Source: Bacteroidota bacterium
GTDB lineage: Bacteria > Bacteroidota > Bacteroidia > Chitinophagales > Saprospiraceae
Direction: 5' to 3'
Assembly: GCA_029572935.1 (NCBI GenBank)
Contig: JAKQHM010000053.1
Coordinates: 1 to 64,000 of the forward strand
Length of the DNA: 64,000 bases
Below, in pieces: positions 54,532-62,324 of the stretch. The position numbers were made by a program, and so were the translations under genes. Numbering within the stretch: the first letter of the stretch is position 1; every line of letters starts with the position of its first letter. A model generated the notes under the pieces. That model was given only the letters and a program-made list of their open reading frames with translations. It was not told the DNA's origin and searched no databases.

Positions 54532-55287
54532 ATGGAACCTTATGTTAAAGTAACGCCCAAACAGAATTATGTCGAGGTCGAATTTTTTACCCCGCAGAGC
54601 AATTCACTGCCCTCGGCCATCCTCGAAAAACTGGCAAATTCAATCACTGAACTGGGCAGAATGCCCGATCCTAAAATATTGCTGCTGAAAAGCGGTGGAG
54701 AAAAAGCCTTCTGTGCAGGTGCCAGTTTCGAAGAACTGAGCTCTATCAGCACACTGGACGAAGGGCAAAGATTCTTCAGTGGTTTTTCCAGAGTGATTCT
54801 CGCCATAAGAAACTATCCGGGCATTGTCGTCGGCCGGATCCACGGAAAAGCAGTGGGTGGCGGTGTGGGATTGGCTGCTGCCTGCGATTACTCTATGGCC
54901 AGCCAATTCGCATCGGTCAGACTCAGTGAACTGGCAGTAGGCATAGGTCCCTTTGTGATCGGGCCTGCCGTAGAAAGGAAAATGGGATTATCGGCCTTCA
55001 GCAAAATGGCCCTCAACGCCACCGAATGGCAGACTGCTGAATGGGCCAAAAACATGGGCCTGTATCACGAGGTTTTTGAAACCGTTGAGCAACTGGATCT
55101 GTACATTGAACACTTCAGCAGCATACTCTCTGCCTCCAATCCGGAGGCTCTTTACGCATTAAAACAGGTTTTTTGGACCGGGACAGAACATTGGGAAAAA
55201 CTGATGGCGGAGCGTGCTTCCATCAGTGGTCGTCTGGTCATGAGCGATTATACCCGGAAAGCAATCAGCAAATTTAAAGCGGGTTGA
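54532..55287 (+). CDS. Enoyl-CoA hydratase/isomerase family protein
   Basis: A 251-residue crotonase. The oxyanion-hole strands are AFCAGASFEEL near residue 60 and GKAVGGGVGLAAACD near 104. The second catalytic Glu is kept as LSELAVGIGPF near 127. The first catalytic Glu, which follows the GGG, is Gly here (GGGVGLA). This pattern is close to the methylglutaconyl-CoA hydratase/crotonase relatives I recall in Bacteroidota, so a leucine-pathway role is possible but unproven. It is in an operon with PaaY. Confidence 0.82.
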   Translation: MEPYVKVTPKQNYVEVEFFTPQSNSLPSAILEKLANSITELGRMPDPKILLLKSGGEKAFCAGASFEELSSISTLDEGQRFFSGFSRVILAIRNYPGIVVGRIHGKAVGGGVGLAAACDYSMASQFASVRLSELAVGIGPFVIGPAVERKMGLSAFSKMALNATEWQTAEWAKNMGLYHEVFETVEQLDLYIEHFSSILSASNPEALYALKQVFWTGTEHWEKLMAERASISGRLVMSDYTRKAISKFKAG

Positions 55288-55290
55288 TGT

Positions 55291-56901
55291 CTACCTAGTC
55301 TGCTTGATCACTTTCTGACTTCCTGAATACTTGCCGTCCAGCAGTGAATAAACAATATATACGCCGTCGGGGAACCCTGACATTTCAAGCGCCAAATCCT
55401 CCCCTGCACTGTATAGGCGATGCATGGCCAGACTTCCATCAGGTCCCACCAACCAAACGGAGAGATCTTTCCAATCCTCTGTTTCAACCCTAACATTGAA
55501 ACGTCCGCCACCTGGCTGCTCTGAAATCATAATTTTTGGAAAAACAGTTTTATTGCCAGTTGGATTTGTTTGGTAGCTCAGAGGGCCTTTGCGCATTCTG
55601 ACCTCAAGGAGATAAGGATTGGCCATAGTAGCAGATGCCCTGTCCTTGACCCAGGGATTGGGCTCATCTGTCGGATTGAAAATCCCACCAAAGATGTATC
55701 CGATCAAAAGGGAATCTGATGATATCTTATCCAGATCTATGATCGCTTTATCCCCTTCCATAACAGGTACCTGAGGCATGAGGATCAATTCAGAATTCGT
55801 ACCCAAAAATCCAGGCATTCCTACATCCTGATGACGCTCTTCGTAAGTTCCATCTGCTTTTCGTACTACCGAAGAAATAGTTTTGACAAAGGGTACCAGG
55901 GGATCCCGAATTAAACTGCCTGATCCATCCGGTGCGTATTCCGCCATGCCCCCAAAAAAATACTGATGCATTACATTGAGCCCCCTTTCGAATATCCCCA
56001 GCTTGGCACAGTGATAATTTGCCAGAAAATGACTGAAGCTCGGAATGTCTGTATATCCCGATTCATTCAACCGGGCTATATTAAAAAATGGCCTGTTTTC
56101 ATTGATCAGAAAAACCCCGGAGAACAGCATCAGATCCGTTGATCCGTCCTCAAAAATAAAGGGCACCATATTAAAATCGCGCCTGTGAAAATTAAATTCG
56201 TCTTTGATCTCACTGATGAGGGTAAATTGTACACTGTCCTGGCCAATATTCAATTCAAAAATGCTGACCTTGTCGGTATATTCCTGCTTAACAAGACCGG
56301 AATTATCATCGTATCTTCCTTCAAACTTATTTCCCCCGGCCAGAAAGAAACGCCCGTTCAGTATGCCCAACTGGCCTCCGGCAACGGCAAAACGGGGATG
56401 AATCAGCTGACGAGCCGCAGGTCTGAGACTGTCGAGCCAGGCAATTGAGTCTGCAGCCCGGCTTAGATCCAGCACCACCAGGCTGGGATAAGTGACAAAT
56501 TCAGATTGAGCATTTTCTCCATATCCGCCTACAATGATCAGATATTGATCCTGCTGTACAAAGGAAGTTCCTGCCGCACTTAATGCATCTCCGAGCGAGT
56601 CCGGGATAAAACTTAGTTCCAATGAATCGATGGTCCCGGAAGAGGGCTTCCACATGTACAGAAAACGATTATTTTCCTTACGGCTAAAACCTGACTTTTT
56701 CTCGTGAATCCCGTCCTTCCTTCCCCCAACCAGAAATACGGTTCCATCCCATGTACCATAGCTGAAGGAATGAATGGCAGGCCAACCCTTTTGTCTGATT
56801 GTGTCGATCTGGAAATAGAAATTGCTTTGTCCCGACAAAAAAGTCCAGCCAGCAATGAATAAAAAAGTACAAATAGTCTTTATCATCCTATCGCATTTCA
56901 A
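55291..56901 (-). CDS. Secreted Kelch-like beta-propeller protein with T9SS sorting domain
   Basis: A 536-residue secreted protein. The signal peptide is about residues 6-25 (ending LSGQ); an ATG at 56886 would start right on it. The middle has Kelch-like paired Gly blades: VFLVGGRKD, YLIIVGGYGEN, RFFLAGGNKFE and YFFGGMAEYA. The C-terminal 80 residues (KIMISEQPGGG, then GFPDGVYIVYSLLDG) form a T9SS type A sorting domain. The ligand is unknown. It stands alone on the minus strand. Confidence 0.78.
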   Translation of the reverse strand: MKCDRMIKTICTFLFIAGWTFLSGQSNFYFQIDTIRQKGWPAIHSFSYGTWDGTVFLVGGRKDGIHEKKSGFSRKENNRFLYMWKPSSGTIDSLELSFIPDSLGDALSAAGTSFVQQDQYLIIVGGYGENAQSEFVTYPSLVVLDLSRAADSIAWLDSLRPAARQLIHPRFAVAGGQLGILNGRFFLAGGNKFEGRYDDNSGLVKQEYTDKVSIFELNIGQDSVQFTLISEIKDEFNFHRRDFNMVPFIFEDGSTDLMLFSGVFLINENRPFFNIARLNESGYTDIPSFSHFLANYHCAKLGIFERGLNVMHQYFFGGMAEYAPDGSGSLIRDPLVPFVKTISSVVRKADGTYEERHQDVGMPGFLGTNSELILMPQVPVMEGDKAIIDLDKISSDSLLIGYIFGGIFNPTDEPNPWVKDRASATMANPYLLEVRMRKGPLSYQTNPTGNKTVFPKIMISEQPGGGRFNVRVETEDWKDLSVWLVGPDGSLAMHRLYSAGEDLALEMSGFPDGVYIVYSLLDGKYSGSQKVIKQTR

Positions 56902-56978
56902 GTTAAAATGAATGCAGCATATCGCTTGTCAAAAAGGTCATAGCGATTTCGAATACTGCTATATTGGACAAAAAACTT

Positions 56979-57404
56979 TCACCATTCTTCTTTGGGCAGG
57001 CGGGTCATACCAATCAACCGCCTGAAACTATACCGCCCCGTACCATAAATCCAGATATGTATCAACCCACCGGTTATGGCAATGTTCTTCATGAATAAAA
57101 TAGAGTAAAGTGTCTGTTTTTCGGGAGGCTTGTTCCAAAATGAATAAACGATGAAGGTTACCGGCACCCAATAAAGCAAAAGCAGAATCACGGCAAAGCC
57201 CGGTCGGTACCCAATCAGTAGAAAAATGCCTCCCACGGATAGCGCAACTATGGTGCTGATTAACAGTAAGTCCTGATTCCAGGTCAGGCCATATTCCGTC
57301 ATGGTCGCCTGAGTCCTATCAAAAAATTTGGCTGATGTAAAAGCCTCAAACAGGAAAATAGCAGAAACGAAGGCTCTCGCCAATAAATCGAGGACGTCTT
57401 TCAT
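56979..57404 (-). CDS. DoxX family membrane protein
   Basis: A 141-residue protein with four hydrophobic helices and the DoxX opening VLDLLARAFVSAIFLFEAFTSAKFF. DoxX proteins are small inner-membrane components of redox or stress complexes. It lies 18 bases after the IscA-type gene on the same strand. Confidence 0.82.
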   Translation of the reverse strand: MKDVLDLLARAFVSAIFLFEAFTSAKFFDRTQATMTEYGLTWNQDLLLISTIVALSVGGIFLLIGYRPGFAVILLLLYWVPVTFIVYSFWNKPPEKQTLYSILFMKNIAITGGLIHIWIYGTGRYSFRRLIGMTRLPKEEW

Positions 57405-57422
57405 GATTAACTGGTACCGGGA

Positions 57423-57767
57423 TCAGGCCGAAAAAGACTGTCCGCAACCACAGGTTTCTTTGGCATTGGGATTCACAAAGGAAAATCCCCGGTTATTGAG
57501 TCCCTCTACCCACTCTATCCTCATTCCGACGAGGTAAAGGGCATGTGCCGGCTCCATAAAGATACGTACGCCACCAATCTCAAATTCCTGATCCTGTTCT
57601 TTTTTAACATCAAAGCCCAAAGTATAACTGAATCCGGAGCAGCCGCCGCCCCTGACCCCTACTCTTAAGCCATGGTCTGAGGGGATGTTTTGCTCCGTGC
57701 GGATGCGGATCAGTTGATCCATTGCGGATTCGCTTATGATGATCGGAGTTTCTTCTATTACGTTCAT
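57423..57767 (-). CDS. Iron-sulfur cluster carrier (IscA/ErpA family)
   Basis: A 114-residue A-type carrier that binds or delivers Fe-S clusters. The three invariant cysteines are C43 in RGGGCSGFSY and C106 and C108 in KETCGCGQSF. The length is standard. It comes before DoxX, and a cysteine desulfurase that could supply sulfur is at 33.4 kb. It has its own -7 element. Confidence 0.93.
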   Translation of the reverse strand: MNVIEETPIIISESAMDQLIRIRTEQNIPSDHGLRVGVRGGGCSGFSYTLGFDVKKEQDQEFEIGGVRIFMEPAHALYLVGMRIEWVEGLNNRGFSFVNPNAKETCGCGQSFSA

Positions 57768-57784
57768 GATCCTGGTTTTTCAAA

Positions 57785-57792
57785 CAAATTTA
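57785..57792 (-). promoter_or_regulatory. -7 element before the IscA-type gene
   Basis: Reads TAAATTTG on the minus strand, 17 bases before the ATG at 57767. Confidence 0.4.
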
Positions 57793-57844
57793 ACACCCCC
57801 GGCATTAAATTTGTTCCCCCGGGCAAAATAATATCTGCAACCAT

Positions 57845-57852
57845 TACATTTG
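57845..57852 (+). promoter_or_regulatory. -7 element before the single-helix protein gene at 57872
   Basis: TACATTTG, 19 bases before the ATG. It faces the IscA element across 52 bases. Confidence 0.4.
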
Positions 57853-57871
57853 CAGTTGGTTATAATAATCC

Positions 57872-58387
57872 ATGGAAACCTTTACTGAAGTTCTGAAATA
57901 CACCCTGCCGTCCGTCGTGGTTTTTCTCACGGTCTATTTTCTTCTTAAACAGTACTTTGAGATGGAGAAAATAAAATTATACCAGGAGAACCAAAACCGT
58001 GCAAGAAAGGATTCGATCCCGGTCCTATTAAATGCCTACGAGCGGATGGCCATGTTTTTAGAGAGGATTCGCCCTACCCAGCTCATCATGAGGCTTCCCT
58101 ACCATCCGGATTCCAGTCCGGATCAATATGTAAGGACGCTTATGCTGGCTATTCAGCAGGAGTACGATCACAACATGACCATGCAGGTCTATGTCAGCGA
58201 CAAACTTTGGGAAATTATTGTTTTTGCTAAAAACACCTGCCTGACAGCCTTAAATGAATCAGCCGGCTCCCAGAGCTCTAACTTTTCAGCTACCCAGATC
58301 ATCCAATCCCAGGAATGCGAGGTTGCAGAAGAAACCATTCGCAAGGCCCTGGAGGCCATCAGAAAGGAAATCAAGCTTTACCTCTGA
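57872..58387 (+). CDS. Membrane-anchored protein with a helical cytoplasmic domain, conserved type, unknown function
   Basis: A 171-residue protein with one N-terminal helix (about residues 8-27) and a charged helical rest. The core LNAYERMAMFLERIRPTQLIMRL near residue 52 and the QQEYDHNMTMQVYVSDKLWE stretch near 100 are distinctive. I have seen this type in Bacteroidota but cannot name its role. It is a single gene with a clear promoter. Confidence 0.65.
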   Translation: METFTEVLKYTLPSVVVFLTVYFLLKQYFEMEKIKLYQENQNRARKDSIPVLLNAYERMAMFLERIRPTQLIMRLPYHPDSSPDQYVRTLMLAIQQEYDHNMTMQVYVSDKLWEIIVFAKNTCLTALNESAGSQSSNFSATQIIQSQECEVAEETIRKALEAIRKEIKLYL

Positions 58388-58438
58388 TCAGCATCTGATC
58401 AGGACATCAGTACCCTTTTTAAGCACAAATCAGGGGGG

Positions 58439-58936
58439 TTATTGGCAATTGAGGTAGATCTGCGGACTGGTGATCCGCTCGCTTTGGTTTCCTGCACGAT
58501 CCACTATATACAACTCATAGGCTATGCTGTCCCTGGGAAACTGAACAGGAGCAGAACAGGGAGGAATACCTTGTGGAAACAAACAGCAGGTGTTGAAAAT
58601 ACGAAGCCGAATGGAGCCATTGATGCTTTTTCCTGCCGTTGGGGGCAAATCCGGTAGTTTGTAGCCATCCTGAAGCAAGGCTGTTCTTTTATCAAAAAGG
58701 AAGATATCTTTTTCAGGGCTGGAAGATCCGAATCCCAAATCGCCATCCCCGTCTTCAAAACCGATTTCCATCCAGACCGAATCCTGATTGATATCTCCCT
58801 GTAGCATTTCATTTTTGGAAAAGGATATGAACCAAATCCTGGGCTTCTCTGGTATTTCCCCATCGCCTGTGCAACGCATCAGTGAAAAAGAGAGCACAAA
58901 TACCGATAATAGCACAGGGTGGCTTTTTGCAGACAT
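58439..58936 (-). CDS. Lipoprotein, unknown function
   Basis: A 165-residue protein with a lipobox LMRC (C22) at the end of a hydrophobic N-terminus. The mature domain has the IGFEDGDGDLGFGSSS stretch near residue 57, a Gly/Asp-rich loop that could bind metal, and ends in a beta-rich segment. No family named. It has its own -7 element. Confidence 0.7.
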   Translation of the reverse strand: MSAKSHPVLLSVFVLSFSLMRCTGDGEIPEKPRIWFISFSKNEMLQGDINQDSVWMEIGFEDGDGDLGFGSSSPEKDIFLFDKRTALLQDGYKLPDLPPTAGKSINGSIRLRIFNTCCLFPQGIPPCSAPVQFPRDSIAYELYIVDRAGNQSERITSPQIYLNCQ

Positions 58937-58961
58937 GAGCGTTTCAGATCCTTTTAGAAAT

Positions 58962-58969
58962 CAAAGTTA
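58962..58969 (-). promoter_or_regulatory. -7 element before the lipoprotein gene at 58936
   Basis: Reads TAACTTTG on the minus strand, 25 bases before the ATG. Confidence 0.4.
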
Positions 58970-59006
58970 GCGTATTCCGGGCGAAAAGCCTAGGTTACGG
59001 TCGGCA

Positions 59007-59702
59007 TTACAATTCAAACGTTGGCCTCAATCCTACATTGCCATCACCCCCGTAAAAATCATTGATAATCCGGATCACTTCATCCGGATCGTCTACAATC
59101 GGAATCAGGTTTTGATCCGGAGCAGAAATGTATCCAAATTCCTCGCAGACGATCTTGACCAGCCACTCCCTCAGAGGCGCCCAGAATTCCGAGCCCACGA
59201 GCATGATCGGGACCTTGTTGATCTTTCCGGTCTGGGTCAATGTCAGAACCTCAAATAGCTCATCCAGGGTGCCAAACCCGCCGGGCATGGCAATAAATGC
59301 CTGTGAGTATTTGACAAACATGACTTTTCGCACAAAAAAATAACGGTGATTCAGCGTCTTTCTGGGATCCAGATAAGGATTGTTGAACTGCTCGAATGGC
59401 AGGTTGATGGTAAGTCCGACAGAAACGCCGTTCTTGAGATGAGCCCCCTTGTTTGCTGCCTCCATGATGCCGGGTCCGCCCCCCGTGATGATCCCAAAAC
59501 CCTCTTCTGTAAGCTTTTGAGCAATCATGCAGGCCAGTTCGTAATGAGGATGACCCGGAGCGACCCGGGCCGAACCAAAGATTGATACACAGGGACCCAT
59601 CTTTTGCATGGTCTCAAAACCGTCCACCAATTCCGCCATTACCTTAAACATGGTCCAGCTGTTCTCGGCCTTCATATGGCTCCATTGCTTCATTGATTTC
59701 AT
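59007..59702 (-). CDS. LOG family protein (TIGR00730)
   Basis: A 231-residue Rossmann-like protein. The family signatures are ITGGGPGIMEAANKGA near residue 76 and MPGGFGTLDELFEVLTL near 139 (the PGGxGTxxE pattern). LOG proteins are cytokinin riboside 5'-monophosphate phosphoribohydrolases in plants, and bacterial members cleave nucleotide monophosphates. The bacterial substrate here is not known. A terminator for the upstream regulator lies before it, so it is transcribed separately. Confidence 0.88.
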   Translation of the reverse strand: MKSMKQWSHMKAENSWTMFKVMAELVDGFETMQKMGPCVSIFGSARVAPGHPHYELACMIAQKLTEEGFGIITGGGPGIMEAANKGAHLKNGVSVGLTINLPFEQFNNPYLDPRKTLNHRYFFVRKVMFVKYSQAFIAMPGGFGTLDELFEVLTLTQTGKINKVPIMLVGSEFWAPLREWLVKIVCEEFGYISAPDQNLIPIVDDPDEVIRIINDFYGGDGNVGLRPTFEL

Positions 59703-59720
59703 ATTGCCCGATGATTTTTG

Positions 59721-59757
59721 AAATAAAAAAGCCTGTTATAGAATCATAACAGGCCTT
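59721..59757 (-). terminator. Rho-independent terminator of the sigma-54 activator gene
   Basis: On the minus strand GCCTGTTAT, a short loop and ATAACAGGC are followed by TTTTTTATTT. It lies between the activator stop (59779) and the LOG start (59702). Confidence 0.85.
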
Positions 59758-59778
59758 ATTCTTTACGGTAACGCATGA

Positions 59779-61050
59779 TCAGGACTCTGCCTTATATGCC
59801 ACAAATTCTTTTTTAATAAAATCATTTAACTCCTGAAGGGTATCAAATTGCTCGAACAATTCCTTGAACTTATTATGGCGCTGACTGGCAGGGATGACAA
59901 AATCCAGTACCTCTTTCCTGCTGATCTTTTGCTTGCTCAATATGATCAGGCGCTCTATGACATTGCGCAGTTCGCGGATGTTTCCGGTCCAATTATACCG
60001 CATCAGCTCCTCCAGTGCAGATTCCTCAATGCGCTTGGGGGGCATGCCGTATTCATGGCAAATATGTTCCATAAAATGTTCTGCCAAAAGGGGTATATCC
60101 TCTACCCTTTCATTCAAAGAGGGCACTTCAATGATGATCACAGCAAGGCGGTGGTATAAGTCTTCTCTAAATTTCCCCCTGGCAATCTCTTCTCTCAAAT
60201 CCTTGTTGGTGGCCGCAATCACACGCACATCCACCGGTATTTCCTTGTCCCCGCCTACCCGGGTTATTTTATTTTCCTGCAGGGCTCTGAGGACCTTTGC
60301 CTGTGCAGAAAGACTCATGTCGCCGATCTCATCGAGAAACAGGGTCCCTCCATTGGCCAGCTCAAACTTCCCCAGCCTTTGCTTGATGGCAGAGGTAAAA
60401 GAGCCCTTTTCATGTCCAAACAACTCACTTTCAATAAGTTCAGACGGTATCGCCGCACAGTTTACTTCTATGATATTGCCCTTGCTCCTGTTGCTCTTTT
60501 CATGAATCCAACGCGCTACAAGCTCCTTGCCGGTACCGTTTTGACCCGTCACCAGGACCCTTGCATCCGTTGGAGCGACCAGATCAATGGTCTCTCTCAC
60601 TTTTCGGATGGCTGCCGACTCTCCTACGATTTCCTGGGTTTTATATTTGGAAACCTTTTTCTGGAGAATTTTCTTCTCAGAAATGAGGGAAGACTTATCA
60701 ATGGCATTGCGCAGGGTGATCAACAACCTGTTCAGATCGGGCGGCTTTGAAATAAAGTCATAGGCGCCCTTTTTCACAGCTTCGACCGCCGTATCAATGG
60801 TCGCATGTCCGCTGATCATAACGATCGGGGTATCTACAGCCAGAGACTGGATCTTATCCAAAGCCTCCATGCCATCCATTTTGGGCATTTTGATGTCCAG
60901 TATGATGGCATCATATTCATTTTGTTTCAGCTTTACCAGGCAATCCAGCCCATCTACAGCTTCATCCACCTGGTACTTCTCCAGTTCGAGGATCTCTCTG
61001 AGGGCGCGGCGAATGCTCTGCTCGTCATCAACAATCAAGATTCTTGCCAT
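59779..61050 (-). CDS. Sigma-54-dependent response regulator (NtrC family) without a visible DNA-binding domain
   Basis: A 423-residue regulator. The receiver domain (1-120) has the phosphorylation site D52 in IILDIKMPKMDG and K102 in FISKPPD. The AAA+ domain (about 140-375) has the P-loop GQNGTGKE (169-176), LFLDEIGDMS, and the sensor II-like WTGNIRELRNVIERL. The sigma-54 contact loop reads GSFTSA (216-221) instead of GAFTGA. The last 50 residues are charged helices without a recognisable helix-turn-helix. No histidine kinase is adjacent; the signal is unknown. Confidence 0.88.
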   Translation of the reverse strand: MARILIVDDEQSIRRALREILELEKYQVDEAVDGLDCLVKLKQNEYDAIILDIKMPKMDGMEALDKIQSLAVDTPIVMISGHATIDTAVEAVKKGAYDFISKPPDLNRLLITLRNAIDKSSLISEKKILQKKVSKYKTQEIVGESAAIRKVRETIDLVAPTDARVLVTGQNGTGKELVARWIHEKSNRSKGNIIEVNCAAIPSELIESELFGHEKGSFTSAIKQRLGKFELANGGTLFLDEIGDMSLSAQAKVLRALQENKITRVGGDKEIPVDVRVIAATNKDLREEIARGKFREDLYHRLAVIIIEVPSLNERVEDIPLLAEHFMEHICHEYGMPPKRIEESALEELMRYNWTGNIRELRNVIERLIILSKQKISRKEVLDFVIPASQRHNKFKELFEQFDTLQELNDFIKKEFVAYKAES

Positions 61051-61088
61051 AGCAATCTATTCTGGTGTTTGGATTTTCAAATTAGACA

Positions 61089-61114
61089 CAAAGTTAAAAA
61101 TTTGAATAATACAA
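61089..61114 (-). promoter_or_regulatory. Promoter of the sigma-54 activator gene
   Basis: On the minus strand TTG at 61114-61112, 15 bases, then TAACTTTG at 61096-61089, 38 bases before the ATG at 61050. Confidence 0.45.
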
Positions 61115-61136
61115 GCTTACAAATTATGAAAATATT

Positions 61137-62321
61137 TTATGTGTTTCCCAAAAATCGGATCGCCTGCCAGGCTAACAGGCCCGCACCTACCGGTACGGCT
61201 TCGTCATTTGCCACAAATTTGGGACTGTGGACATTGCTCGAAGGGCCCGTCCCCAGCCTAAAAAAGCATCCGGGTATCAGCCGGGTATAGTGGGCAAAAT
61301 CCTCTGCAGTGAGTCTGGGAGGGATTTCAGCTAAGCTATCAGCACCCAGGTACTCGGAAGCAAATTGCAACCATTTGGCAGCGGCCAACGGATCATTGAC
61401 CAGTACAGGATAGCCTCGGTTGATCTTCAATTCAGCTTCCGCACCACTGGCATCCGCGATGGCGCGGACAAATTCATCCAGCCTCAGGTGCATTTTTTCT
61501 CTGAATTCAGGATCCAACGTCCGAAAGGTACCCTCCAGTTTGACCCGGGCCGGAATTACATTGGTAGCTCCACCAATTGTCTCCAGCTTACCGAAACCCA
61601 TCACGGCAGGGGTCATGGGAGGCCTTTCCCGGGCCATCAACTCCTGGACCCCGGTAATGATCCTGGCAGCGGCCAGAACGGGATCGGCTGCCAGATGAGG
61701 CATGGCGGCATGCCCCCCTGGACCGGAAATTTCCAGGTAGAGCTCATCTGAAGAAGCCATACTGGGGCCTGGGCAGATTCCTGCTTTCCCGACGTCCAAT
61801 CCAGGTTGTACATGTAGTCCCAGTATTAATTCCGGAACTGGATTCTGTAAGGCACCCTCTCTGATCATGAGGGAGGCGCCTCCAGGCAACACCTCCTCTC
61901 CCGGTTGAAACAAGAATTTCACCTTTCCTCCCCAGTCTTGGCGCAATCGATGCAGCACATACACGGCTCCCAGTAAACAGGCCATGTGCACATCGTGTCC
62001 GCAGGCGTGCATGACCCCATTGTTTTGAGAGGGAAACGGGTAGCCGGAATCCTCTGTGATGGGCAGAGCATCCATATCTGCCCTCAATGCAACTACTCGA
62101 TTGGATGGGGCTCTTTCGCCGGATACCAATCCCACCAACCCGTACCCGGCCCAACCGGCACTGAATGGGATCCCCCATTCCTCCAGACAGGATCTGATAA
62201 AGGCAGAAGTATTTTCCTCCTTGAAGGACAATTCCGGTGTGGTGTGCAATCTTCTCCTGATTTGTATCAACTGGGGTTCAAAATCCCGGAGAATATCCTT
62301 TATACTTTTCAGGTCCATCAT
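61137..62321 (-). CDS. M20 family amidohydrolase (hippurate/N-acyl-amino-acid type)
   Basis: A 394-residue metallopeptidase-like amidohydrolase. The metal and active-site landmarks are MHACGHDVHMA near residue 110, QPGEEVLPGGA near 148, LGLHVQPGLDVG near 171, and the dimerisation-domain GPGGHAAMPH near 206. The C-terminal LTAEDFAHYTRLIPGCFFRLG region is complete. It removes acyl groups from amino acids; specificity is unknown. It starts 3 bases after the glycosyltransferase stop, so the two share a transcript. Confidence 0.92.
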   Translation of the reverse strand: MMDLKSIKDILRDFEPQLIQIRRRLHTTPELSFKEENTSAFIRSCLEEWGIPFSAGWAGYGLVGLVSGERAPSNRVVALRADMDALPITEDSGYPFPSQNNGVMHACGHDVHMACLLGAVYVLHRLRQDWGGKVKFLFQPGEEVLPGGASLMIREGALQNPVPELILGLHVQPGLDVGKAGICPGPSMASSDELYLEISGPGGHAAMPHLAADPVLAAARIITGVQELMARERPPMTPAVMGFGKLETIGGATNVIPARVKLEGTFRTLDPEFREKMHLRLDEFVRAIADASGAEAELKINRGYPVLVNDPLAAAKWLQFASEYLGADSLAEIPPRLTAEDFAHYTRLIPGCFFRLGTGPSSNVHSPKFVANDEAVPVGAGLLAWQAIRFLGNT

Positions 62322-62324
62322 GTT

